From positions 310,001 to 374,000 of the forward strand of contig NZ_LSRE01000001.1 in the NCBI RefSeq assembly GCF_001575205.1: a DNA stretch of 64,000 bases, read 5' to 3'. This DNA comes from Tsukamurella pseudospumae (GTDB lineage Bacteria; Actinomycetota; Actinomycetes; Mycobacteriales; Mycobacteriaceae). This document shows, in pieces, positions 22,957 to 29,806 of this stretch. The notes under the pieces are model-generated. The model was not told the origin of the DNA. It ran no database searches and worked only from the letters and a program-made list of their open reading frames with translations. The translations under genes were made by a program, and so were the position numbers. The first letter of the stretch is position 1. Every line of letters starts with the position of its first letter.

Positions 22957-23634
22957 ATGAACAGCGAAACCCCGCGGCCGCTTCGGACGGCACTCGCCCA
23001 GTCCGCCACCGCGCGCGCCGGCGTCAGCGGCGCTCGGATCCGCGCCTCGTCGCTGGCACGGGTGGCGGAATCGCTCCGGGAGCACGGCCTCCCCGCCGAT
23101 CTGCTGCCCACGGGTCGGCTGGTGATGACGGTCGCCACGTCGCGGCTCACGGCCCAATCCCTGCCCGGCGGCGCGATCGAGGTGCGGGCGTTGCGCGAGG
23201 GCCGCAACTCGATCCTCGGGCTGCTGGAGGATCCGGAGGAGGTGGCGCACCTCCTCATCCGCTGTGCCGGCATGTCCACTGCCTGGGAGCTCACGGCGGA
23301 CATCTACGACAGGCTGGTGCTGGACGGGGCGCGGTCGGTGCTCAGTGAGGTCCCGATGGGCGACACGCTGTACGTCCGGCTCGGGGAGCGCACCTTCGGG
23401 GAGCTCTTCGCGGAGGACGGGAACGCCTGCCTCGGTGTGCCCGCGGTGGTCACGCTCACCACCCACATCTGTGCCGATTCTCTCGACGAGATGTGGCGGT
23501 TCCGTCTGCTGGACCAGCACGAGTTCCGGTCCGTCGGGTGCATCTCCGGTGGTCGGCACGAATCCGTCGAGTCGGCGGTGGCAGCGCTGGCGCTGCACCG
23601 CGCACGCACCCCGGAGTGGGAGGCGTTGCACTGA
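22957..23634 (+). CDS. Unknown protein between treY and treZ
   Basis: A 225-residue soluble protein that I do not recognise. The N-terminus is alanine- and arginine-rich; the middle ([32 protein letters not shown]) looks helical, and the C-terminal part ([33 protein letters not shown]) looks alpha/beta. No catalytic motif or transmembrane span stands out. It lies 35 bases after treY and 18 bases before treZ, so it is probably co-transcribed, which could link it to trehalose metabolism. ATG at 22957 is chosen; GTG at 22951 is possible. Confidence 0.72.
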   Translation: MNSETPRPLRTALAQSATARAGVSGARIRASSLARVAESLREHGLPADLLPTGRLVMTVATSRLTAQSLPGGAIEVRALREGRNSILGLLEDPEEVAHLLIRCAGMSTAWELTADIYDRLVLDGARSVLSEVPMGDTLYVRLGERTFGELFAEDGNACLGVPAVVTLTTHICADSLDEMWRFRLLDQHEFRSVGCISGGRHESVESAVAALALHRARTPEWEALH

Positions 23635-23652
23635 CGCTATCGTTCTTCACCG

Positions 23653-25392
23653 ATGTCCATGCCGCCCCCTTCTCTCGCCGATCATCGGTTCGAGGTGTGG
23701 GCGCCGCGCCCGGATCGGGTGCGTCTCTGGCTCGACGGCGCGGTGCACCCGATGCGGGCCGACCCCGGCGGTTGGTGGCGCACCACGGCACCGGCCCGCG
23801 AGGGAGCGCGGTACGGCTACCTGCTCGACGATGACGGCACCGTACTCCCCGATCCGCGGTCACCGCGCCAACCCGACGGAGTGCACGCACCGTCGGCCCT
23901 GATCCCGGAGGTCGCGCCGCCGCGCTGGGAGGGCCGGGAGCTGCGCGGCGCCGTCGTGTACGAGTTGCACATCGGCACGTTCACCTCCGAGGGCACTTTC
24001 GACGCGGCCGTCGAGCGGCTCCCGTACCTCGTGGAACTGGGCGTCGGTTTCGTCCAGGTCATGCCGGTCAACGCCTTCAACGGCACGCACGGTTGGGGCT
24101 ACGACGGTGTCGGTTGGTTCGCCGTGCACGAGCCCTACGGCGGGCCGGCGGGCCTGGAGCGGTTCGTCGCCGCCGCGCACCAGGTCGGGCTGGGCGTGCT
24201 GCTCGACGTGGTGCACAACCACCTCGGCCCGTCCGGCAACTACCTCGGGCGGTTCGGCCCGTACGAGACCGACGGCGCGAACACCTGGGGCCGGACGATC
24301 AACCTGGACGGCGCGGGCAGTGCCGAGGTGCGGCGCTTCATCCTCGACGACATGGCGTGGTGGCTGCGCCGCTACGGGGTCGACGGGCTGCGGCTCGACG
24401 CGGTGCACGCCCTCGTGGACGATCCCGACCGACACCTGCTGGCCGACGCCGCGGCGCTGGCCACCGAGCTGTCCGCGGAGCTCGGTCGGCCACTGGCGCT
24501 GATCGCGGAGTCCGATCTCAACGATCCGCGCCTGGTCACGGCCGCGGACCGCGGCGGTTACGGGCTCGCGGCGCAGTGGAACGACGACGTGCACCACGCG
24601 ATCCACACCTACGTCTCCGGCGAGCGGCAGGGCTACTACGCCGACTTCGGCAGCCCGGAGTGCCTGGCGACGGTGCTCACCGAGGGCTTCTTCCACGCCG
24701 GCACCTTCAGCTCCTTCCGCGGGCGGGTGCACGGCGAGCGGATCGACCCGGCGGTGGTGGCACCGTCGCAGCTCCTGGCCTATACCTGCACGCACGACCA
24801 GGTGGGCAACCGCGCCCGGGGCGACCGGCCGTCCGAGTACCTGTCCCCCGGTCGGCTCGCGATCAAGGCCGCGCTGGTCCTGTTCTCCGCCTTCACTCCG
24901 ATGCTGTTCATGGGCGAGGAGTGGGGCGCGCGCACGCCCTTCCGGTTCTTCACCAGTCACCCGGAGCCGGAGCTGGCCCGCGCGACGGTCGAGGGTCGCA
25001 CGGCGGAGTTCGCCGCGCACGGTTGGCCGCCGGGCGAGGTGCCCGACCCGCAGGACCCGGCCACCTTTGCGGCGTCCCATCTGGACTGGACCGAGCGGGA
25101 ACACCCCGAGCACGCCCGGCTGCTGCGCAGCTATCGCGCGCTCATCGCGCTGCGCGACGACCCGGCGCTCGCCGTCGACGATCTGCGCGCGGTCACCGTC
25201 GACCACCCCGGCGAGGCCACCTGGTTCGCGGTGCACCGCGGCGACCTCACGCTGATCGTCAACGTCTCCGACCCGCCGGTCACGGCGCCGTTCGGGGGCA
25301 CCCCCGTGCTGGAGTGGGCGGCACCGTCGGTCCAGGGCGGCGCGACGACCGTGCCGGGCGAATCCTTCGTCGTCCTGCGCCGCGCACTATGA
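23653..25392 (+). CDS. treZ: Malto-oligosyltrehalose trehalohydrolase
   Basis: A 579-residue GH13 enzyme that releases trehalose from the TreY product. The N-terminal E-set domain (FEVWAPRPDRVRLWLDG) is followed by the catalytic barrel: VVYELHIGTFTSEGTF, VMPVNAFNGTHGWGYDG, LLDVVHNHLGPSGNYL, DGLRLDAVHALVDD (nucleophile Asp), IAESDLNDPR (acid/base Glu) and TCTHDQVGNRARGDR. Acts in the cytoplasm with TreY. The pair is interrupted by the unknown gene at 22957-23634. Confidence 0.95.
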   Translation: MSMPPPSLADHRFEVWAPRPDRVRLWLDGAVHPMRADPGGWWRTTAPAREGARYGYLLDDDGTVLPDPRSPRQPDGVHAPSALIPEVAPPRWEGRELRGAVVYELHIGTFTSEGTFDAAVERLPYLVELGVGFVQVMPVNAFNGTHGWGYDGVGWFAVHEPYGGPAGLERFVAAAHQVGLGVLLDVVHNHLGPSGNYLGRFGPYETDGANTWGRTINLDGAGSAEVRRFILDDMAWWLRRYGVDGLRLDAVHALVDDPDRHLLADAAALATELSAELGRPLALIAESDLNDPRLVTAADRGGYGLAAQWNDDVHHAIHTYVSGERQGYYADFGSPECLATVLTEGFFHAGTFSSFRGRVHGERIDPAVVAPSQLLAYTCTHDQVGNRARGDRPSEYLSPGRLAIKAALVLFSAFTPMLFMGEEWGARTPFRFFTSHPEPELARATVEGRTAEFAAHGWPPGEVPDPQDPATFAASHLDWTEREHPEHARLLRSYRALIALRDDPALAVDDLRAVTVDHPGEATWFAVHRGDLTLIVNVSDPPVTAPFGGTPVLEWAAPSVQGGATTVPGESFVVLRRAL

Positions 25393-25419
25393 AGTCACTT
25401 TTCCTGCCACCCTGTTGCT

Positions 25420-25431
25420 AAGCGATCGCTT
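25420..25431. promoter_or_regulatory. 12-bp perfect palindrome upstream of a luciferase-family gene
   Basis: AAGCGATCGCTT lies 19 bases before the start codon at 25450, in a relatively AT-richer promoter stretch after treZ. Position and symmetry suit a TetR-type repressor site. The cognate regulator is not in the window. Confidence 0.5.
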
Positions 25432-25449
25432 TGTGAGAACCTTGCCCGT

Positions 25450-26490
25450 ATGCGAATCGGATTGGGCATCAACTACACGGACGGGTTCAAGGCCACGGCC
25501 GACGAGGTCCTCGACCTGGAGCGGGCGGGGCTGGACATCGTCTTCGTCCCCGAGGCGTACTCGTTCGACGCCGTCAGCGCGCTCGGCTACCTCGCCGCGA
25601 AGACCGAGCGCATCAAGCTCGCGTCCGGCATCCTGCAGATCTACACCCGCACGCCCACGCTGACCGCGATGACCGCCGCCGGACTCGACAACGTCTCCGA
25701 CGGCCGGTTCATCCTCGGCCTCGGCGCATCGGGCCCGCAGGTGATCGAGGGCTTCCACGGCGTGAAGTACGACGCCCCGATCGGCCGTACCCGCGAGATC
25801 ATCGAGATCTGCCGCAAGGTCTGGAGCCGCGAGCGGCTCGAGCACCGCGGCAAGTACTACACGATGCCGCTCACCGAGGAGGACGGCGGCACCGGCCTGG
25901 GCAAGCCGCTCAAGCTGATCAACCACCCTGTGCGCGACCGTATCCCGGTCCTGCTTGCCGCACTCGGACAGAAGAACGTGGCGCTGGCCGCCGAGGTCGC
26001 CGAGGGCTGGCAGCCCATCTTCTTCCTGCCCGAGAAGGCCAAGGACGTGTGGGGCGATGCGGTGGCGGAAGGCAAGGCCAAGCGCGATCCCGCGCTCGGC
26101 GAGCTCGACGTCTACGCCGGGCCGGCGCTCGCGATCGGCGAGAACGTCGATCACCTGCTCGGCTTCGTCAAGCCGCACCTCGCGCTGTACATCGGCGGCA
26201 TGGGTGCCAAGGGCAAGAACTTCTACCACACGCTGGCCACCAACTACGGCTACGGCGCCGAGGCGGACCGGATCCAGGAGCTCTACCTCGCGGGCGACAA
26301 GGCCGCCGCCGTCGAGGCCGTGCCCGACGAGCTGGCACGCAATGTCTCGCTGATCGGCCCGAAGGGCTTCGTCAAGGAGCGGATCGCGGCCTTCGAGGAA
26401 GCGGGCGCCACGGTGCTCAACGTAGTGCCGATCGCGGAGGACGCGGCGGGCCGCGTACAGCAGGTCGAGCTGCTGCGCGGGCTCCTGTAG
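25450..26490 (+). CDS. F420-dependent luciferase-family oxidoreductase
   Basis: A 346-residue LLM-class enzyme. The N-terminus MRIGLGINYTDGFKATADEV, SFDAVSALGYLAAKTERIKL, ASGILQIYTRTPTLTAMTAA and GRFILGLGASGPQVIEGFHG match the F420-dependent branch common in mycobacteria, which lacks a partner FMN reductase. PVLLAALGQKNVALAAEVAEGW is the typical second-half motif. The gene is followed by a strong hairpin terminator, so it is probably monocistronic. Substrate not evident. Confidence 0.85.
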   Translation: MRIGLGINYTDGFKATADEVLDLERAGLDIVFVPEAYSFDAVSALGYLAAKTERIKLASGILQIYTRTPTLTAMTAAGLDNVSDGRFILGLGASGPQVIEGFHGVKYDAPIGRTREIIEICRKVWSRERLEHRGKYYTMPLTEEDGGTGLGKPLKLINHPVRDRIPVLLAALGQKNVALAAEVAEGWQPIFFLPEKAKDVWGDAVAEGKAKRDPALGELDVYAGPALAIGENVDHLLGFVKPHLALYIGGMGAKGKNFYHTLATNYGYGAEADRIQELYLAGDKAAAVEAVPDELARNVSLIGPKGFVKERIAAFEEAGATVLNVVPIAEDAAGRVQQVELLRGLL

Positions 26491-26509
26491 CGTCCGACAC
26501 AGTCCGATA

Positions 26510-26543
26510 GGGGGCGGTCCGGGAAGATTTCCGGACCGCCCCC
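26510..26543 (+). terminator. Strong hairpin terminator after the F420 oxidoreductase gene
   Basis: Perfect 13-bp stem (arms 26510-26522 and 26531-26543) with an eight-base AT-rich loop and a moderately T-rich tail, 20 bases after the stop codon and 13 bases before the next start. It separates two co-directional luciferase-family genes. Confidence 0.85.
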
Positions 26544-26556
26544 GGTTGTCTCTTCT

Positions 26557-27582
26557 GTGACCGAAGCTTCCTTCCCCCGCCCCCGCCTGTCCCTCCTCGA
26601 GCTGGCCCCCGTCGTCGACGGTGCCTCCTTCGGCGACGCACTCCGCGACACGATCGCGACCGCGCAGGAGGCGGAACGACTCGGGTACGAGCGGGTCTGG
26701 GTCGCCGAGCACCACTCGATGCCCGGTATCGCGAGCTCCGCCCCGGCCGTCCTCATCGGCCAGATCGCGGCCGCCACCGACTCGATCCGCGTCGGCTCGG
26801 GCGGAGTCATGCTGCCCAACCACCAGCCCCTCGTCGTCGCCGAGCAGTTCGGCACGCTCGACGCACTGTTCCCGAACCGCATCGACCTCGGCATCGGGCG
26901 CGCGCCCGGAACGGACCAGCTCACCGCGCACGCGCTGCGTGGCGGCAAGGTCAGCGAGTCGGTCGACGACTTCCCGCAGGCGCTCGCGCACCTCCGCGCC
27001 TTCCTCCGCGACGACTTCCCCGCCGACCACCCGTACGCCGCGATCACCGCCACTCCGGGCACCGGTTCGAACCCCGAGATGTGGCTGCTCGGCTCATCGA
27101 CGTTCAGTGCAAAGCTCGCGGGCCTGCTCGGCCTGGGCTTCGCCTTCGCCCGGCACTTCGCGCCGCAGGCCACGCTGCCCGCCCTCACCGAGTACCGCGA
27201 GAACTTCCGCCCCGGCGACATCGACTCCCCCAACGCCATGCTGACGGTGACCGTGATCGCCGCCGACACCGACGAGCAGGCCCAGCGGATCGCCGGACCC
27301 GCGAAGGCGTCGATGTACCGGGTGCGCACCGGCAACCCCGGCCGGATGTTGACCTTCGATCAGGCCGCCGCGCAGCCACTGACGGCCGATCAGGAGCAGG
27401 CGATCGCGCCCACCACTGCCGCCTGGATCGTCGGTTCGCAGGACACCGTGCGCGACGAACTGCGCTCGCTGCTGGAGCGCACGCAGCCGCAGGAGCTCAT
27501 GATCGCCGGGATGATCCCCGGGCGCGACGAGCGCGTGCACAGCCTCGAGCTGATCAAGGGCGCGGTCGACCAATTGGGCTGA
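26557..27582 (+). CDS. Luciferase-like flavin-dependent oxidoreductase (MsnO8-type)
   Basis: A 341-residue LLM protein starting at GTG 26557. [67 protein letters not shown] and the late [21 protein letters not shown] are typical of the MsnO8/YhbW-like group, which usually has a single-subunit barrel. The upstream terminator suggests its own promoter or read-through. It is convergent with the PPOX-type gene, with only three bases between the stops. Substrate unknown. Confidence 0.84.
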   Translation: MTEASFPRPRLSLLELAPVVDGASFGDALRDTIATAQEAERLGYERVWVAEHHSMPGIASSAPAVLIGQIAAATDSIRVGSGGVMLPNHQPLVVAEQFGTLDALFPNRIDLGIGRAPGTDQLTAHALRGGKVSESVDDFPQALAHLRAFLRDDFPADHPYAAITATPGTGSNPEMWLLGSSTFSAKLAGLLGLGFAFARHFAPQATLPALTEYRENFRPGDIDSPNAMLTVTVIAADTDEQAQRIAGPAKASMYRVRTGNPGRMLTFDQAAAQPLTADQEQAIAPTTAAWIVGSQDTVRDELRSLLERTQPQELMIAGMIPGRDERVHSLELIKGAVDQLG

Positions 27583-27585
27583 GCC

Positions 27586-28017
27586 CTACGCCGTGACGTC
27601 CCCGTTGAACAGCACCCGGGTCGGGCGGACTCGCACCACGACCTCCTCGGGGACGGCGTTGCGCCGCCCGAATTCCTCGCCACGCTCGGCGCCCATGTAC
27701 CGGACTCCGCAGGCCGTGCAGATCTGGAGCAGGTAGTCGGGATCGTCGACGAACTCGGCGATGCCCTGCACCTGCGCGAAGGCGTACGGCGGTTCCTGCA
27801 GGTCGACCGACACCGCGACCCGCGGGTCCTTCGCCAGCAACCGCCCCTTCGGCGTGCCCCGTCCCGTGGCGAAGACGAGGGCACCGTCGTCGATGACGAA
27901 CCAGACCGGCGTCGTGAGCGGGCGCCCGTCGGTCGCGAGGTAGGCGAGGTGCCCCGTCCGCGTTCCGGCGGAGAGGAACTCGACGGCGGCCGGGGTCAGG
28001 GACTGCGTGATCTGCAT
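27586..28017 (-). CDS. PPOX-class F420/flavin-dependent protein
   Basis: A 143-residue split-beta-barrel protein of the pyridoxamine-5'-phosphate-oxidase-like family. Seen: GHLAYLATDGRPLTTPVWFVIDDGALVFATGRGTPKGRLLAKDPRVAVSVD, in which the K-G-R and the ordered strands contact the F420 or FMN phosphate. Mycobacteriales hold many such deazaflavin-dependent reductases or F420-binding proteins. It is divergent from a small membrane protein gene. Exact cofactor not provable from sequence. Confidence 0.83.
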   Translation of the reverse strand: MQITQSLTPAAVEFLSAGTRTGHLAYLATDGRPLTTPVWFVIDDGALVFATGRGTPKGRLLAKDPRVAVSVDLQEPPYAFAQVQGIAEFVDDPDYLLQICTACGVRYMGAERGEEFGRRNAVPEEVVVRVRPTRVLFNGDVTA

Positions 28018-28096
28018 GGGTCGAGGCTACGTCTCCACCCGGATCTCCACCCGTCGGTCGATCCGGCTCCGCGCTGATCGCGGAAGAGTCTGCGGT

Positions 28097-28600
28097 ATGA
28101 ACTCAGCGACCACCGCCGTCATCGCCGTCATCGCCATCGGCTGGATCTTCTACCGCCAGTTGCAGGCCCGTCCGCTCAAGGAGAAGACCTCCCGTATCGC
28201 GCTCGTCCTGGCCGCAGTCGGTCTCGTCCAGACGGTGCAGTACGTCTCGCACGGCGGTCCGGTGGGCGCCGGGCACGTGATCGCGGCGGTGATCGGCCTC
28301 GCCATCGCCGTCGCGCTCGCCTACCCACGGGCCCTGACCACCAAGGTCTTCCCCGGCCCCGACGGCGCCTACCTCCGGCAGGGCACCGCCGCCACGATCG
28401 GGCTGTGGATCGTCGCGATCGGCCTGCACGTGGCCGTGGACTTCGTCGTTCCCGCCACGATGGGCGACCACACCGGCCACGGCTTCGCCGGCGTGACCAC
28501 GATGCTGTTCATCGGCGTCACCCTCTTCGCCCAGAACTGGTTCCTCCAGCAGCGCGTCGCCGCGCACCGGGCTCAGCAGCCCGTGGTCCCGGTCGGCTGA
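28097..28600 (+). CDS. Small multi-pass membrane protein, function unknown
   Basis: A 167-residue protein with about five hydrophobic helices: TAVIAVIAIGWIFYRQL, IALVLAAVGLVQTVQYV, AGHVIAAVIGLAIAVALAY, GLWIVAIGLHVAVDFVV and GVTTMLFIGVTLFAQNWF. ATG at 28097 is chosen. Charged loops are short. The position 78 bases from the divergent PPOX gene suggests a shared promoter region. No family is recognised with confidence. Confidence 0.78.
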   Translation: MNSATTAVIAVIAIGWIFYRQLQARPLKEKTSRIALVLAAVGLVQTVQYVSHGGPVGAGHVIAAVIGLAIAVALAYPRALTTKVFPGPDGAYLRQGTAATIGLWIVAIGLHVAVDFVVPATMGDHTGHGFAGVTTMLFIGVTLFAQNWFLQQRVAAHRAQQPVVPVG

Positions 28601-28618
28601 TCCGTCCCGTTGTCCCTG

Positions 28619-28644
28619 CCCGACGGTGACCGCTCACCGTCGGG
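28619..28644. terminator. Hairpin terminator at the left edge of the island
   Basis: Perfect 11-bp stem (28619-28629 with 28634-28644) and CCGC loop, between the stop of the membrane protein gene and the convergent toxin gene. It can serve both directions and marks the last chromosomal feature before the accessory region. Confidence 0.75.
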
Positions 28645-28668
28645 TTCTCGTGCCGAGCACCTGCGCCG

Positions 28669-29082
28669 TTACGACGTCCACGGGTCGACGATCGCGACGC
28701 CGAGCGGCTCGAAATGCTTCACGTTCCTCGTGGCAACCGTCATTCCGTGAGCCTTCGCTACCGCCGCGAGAAGCGCGTCGTCCAGCGGAGCGTGTTCGGG
28801 AACCCTGAATTTGGCGAGTTCCCGCGCCGCGGGCAAGTCCAAGGCGAGGACCCGTCCCGTGAATGCCGGGAGCACTCGGGACGCAAACCACTCCCGTAGA
28901 ACTGCGCCCTGATCGGGGTCTTCGCGCTCCTTCGACTTCACGCCCCGCTCAATCTCCGCGATCGTGGTTGCGGCGAGGTACTGGTCCGCCACCTCAATGC
29001 CAGAAATCCACCTCTCCACGGCGGGGTTGCGTCCGCGAACACGCAGTGCAGACACCACGTTAGTGTCGAGGACGTACTTCAT
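28669..29082 (-). CDS. vapC: PIN-domain toxin (VapC/FitB type)
   Basis: A 137-residue PIN-fold ribonuclease toxin. Acidic active-site residues are visible: Asp6 in YVLDTNVVS, Glu in [10 protein letters not shown] near residue 43, and the DD pair in [12 protein letters not shown], followed by VATRNVKHF with the conserved T-R-N. It resembles the FitB branch. The start overlaps the antitoxin stop by four bases. VapC toxins cleave tRNA or rRNA when the antitoxin is degraded; the target here is unknown. GC is somewhat lower than in flanking chromosomal genes. Confidence 0.92.
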   Translation of the reverse strand: MKYVLDTNVVSALRVRGRNPAVERWISGIEVADQYLAATTIAEIERGVKSKEREDPDQGAVLREWFASRVLPAFTGRVLALDLPAARELAKFRVPEHAPLDDALLAAVAKAHGMTVATRNVKHFEPLGVAIVDPWTS

Positions 29083-29306
29083 AGCTCGGGTGTTCGCGCG
29101 GTCGTGCCGAGCGGAGCAGGCTCGAAGTCGATGTCCGCCCCCTCATCCATACTCAGCAGATCGACCATCGTCACGAGGCGCCGTTCGAGCGCTTCCTCGA
29201 AGATCGACCGCGCCTCTGCCTCCACCGAGCGATGGTTACGCTCCGCGCGTGCGCGTAGTGCCGCCTTCGTCCCCGTCGGCAGATTCCGAATCAACAATTG
29301 CTCCAT
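29079..29306 (-). CDS. vapB: FitA-like ribbon-helix-helix antitoxin
   Basis: A 75-residue antitoxin whose N-terminus [37 protein letters not shown] is a canonical FitA/Arc ribbon-helix-helix that both binds DNA and pairs with the PIN toxin through its C-terminal tail. ATG at 29306 is chosen because GGAGG lies five bases upstream; a GTG two codons earlier overlaps that site. It is co-transcribed with the toxin. Confidence 0.9.
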   Translation of the reverse strand: MEQLLIRNLPTGTKAALRARAERNHRSVEAEARSIFEEALERRLVTMVDLLSMDEGADIDFEPAPLGTTARTPEL

Positions 29307-29320
29307 AGCCACCTCCGCTT

Positions 29321-29342
29321 GATATCACTACAACGATATCAC
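29321..29342. promoter_or_regulatory. Likely operator of the toxin-antitoxin pair
   Basis: Two copies of GATATCAC (29321-29328 and 29335-29342), 14 bases apart, start 15 bases upstream of the antitoxin start. The contained GATATC is itself palindromic. Spacing of about one and a third turns and the AT-rich character suit cooperative binding by the ribbon-helix-helix antitoxin. Confidence 0.6.
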
Positions 29343-29359
29343 CAGGCCGACCGTGGCGT

Positions 29360-29664
29360 TTAGACGTGGCGAGCCTCGCGCGCTTCCGTGGCGCCGGCCT
29401 GCCCGTCACCGAACAGCGTAATCACGAGGTCGGATACTGACATCTCAAGACCGCCCGCGATCGCGATGAGCGTGTTGAGCTTCGGATGAACGGGCTGCCA
29501 GTCTTGTAGTCACTCATGCCGTTCTCGTAGCCGCCGTACGTCTTCGGGTCGATCCCCGTCGCCGCCGCGATCGATTCCTGCGTGAATCCGCGATCCTCTC
29601 GCAGTCGCCTCAGCCGCAGACCCAGGCGTCTCGCCAGGTCCTTCTCGATCGGCGAGGCAGGCAC
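29360..29664 (-). pseudogene. XRE-family regulator, frameshifted
   Basis: From GTG at 29664 the frame reads a good XRE helix-turn-helix: LARRLGLRLRRLREDRGFTQ, then ESIAAATGIDPKTYGGYENG. After DYKTG (around 29490-29500) the frame turns into an arginine/serine-rich nonsense tail. In the alternative frame the sequence continues as PVHPKLNTLIAIAGGLEMSVSDLVITLFG, a normal XRE C-terminus, to TAA at 29362-29360. So one indel splits an otherwise complete protein of about 100 residues. It could be a real inactivation or a sequencing error. It is divergent from the helicase operon and probably was, or is, its regulator. Confidence 0.75.
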
Positions 29665-29698
29665 TCGCTCAACCTTTCCGGCCCTACACCTGCACTCC

Positions 29699-29778
29699 CA
29701 CCGGGTAAACCCCGGGATACCCGACATTGCGCCCACCCCCGGCTTGTAGGGTCGGGCCGATCCGGGGTTTACCCGGTG
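29699..29778. promoter_or_regulatory. Paired inverted operator sites in front of the defence operon
   Basis: CACCGGGTAAACCCCGG (29699-29715) recurs exactly as its reverse complement at 29762-29778, centres 63 bases apart. Each site has CCGGG/CCCGG arms around TAAAC. A further inverted pair, CCCGAC (29720-29725) and GTCGGG (29751-29756), is nested inside. The block lies between the divergent XRE gene and the helicase gene. Two well-separated identical dyads suggest cooperative or looping repression of the divergent promoters, probably by the XRE protein. Confidence 0.75.
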
Positions 29779-29806
29779 TACCTCTGGGATGCGAGTGGGT
29801 ACGGGC

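Noticed and set aside
28031-28052. Tandem TCTCCACCCG copies in the gap between the PPOX and membrane protein genes.
   Set aside because: Only two short copies 12 bases apart with no symmetry; could be chance in GC-rich sequence.
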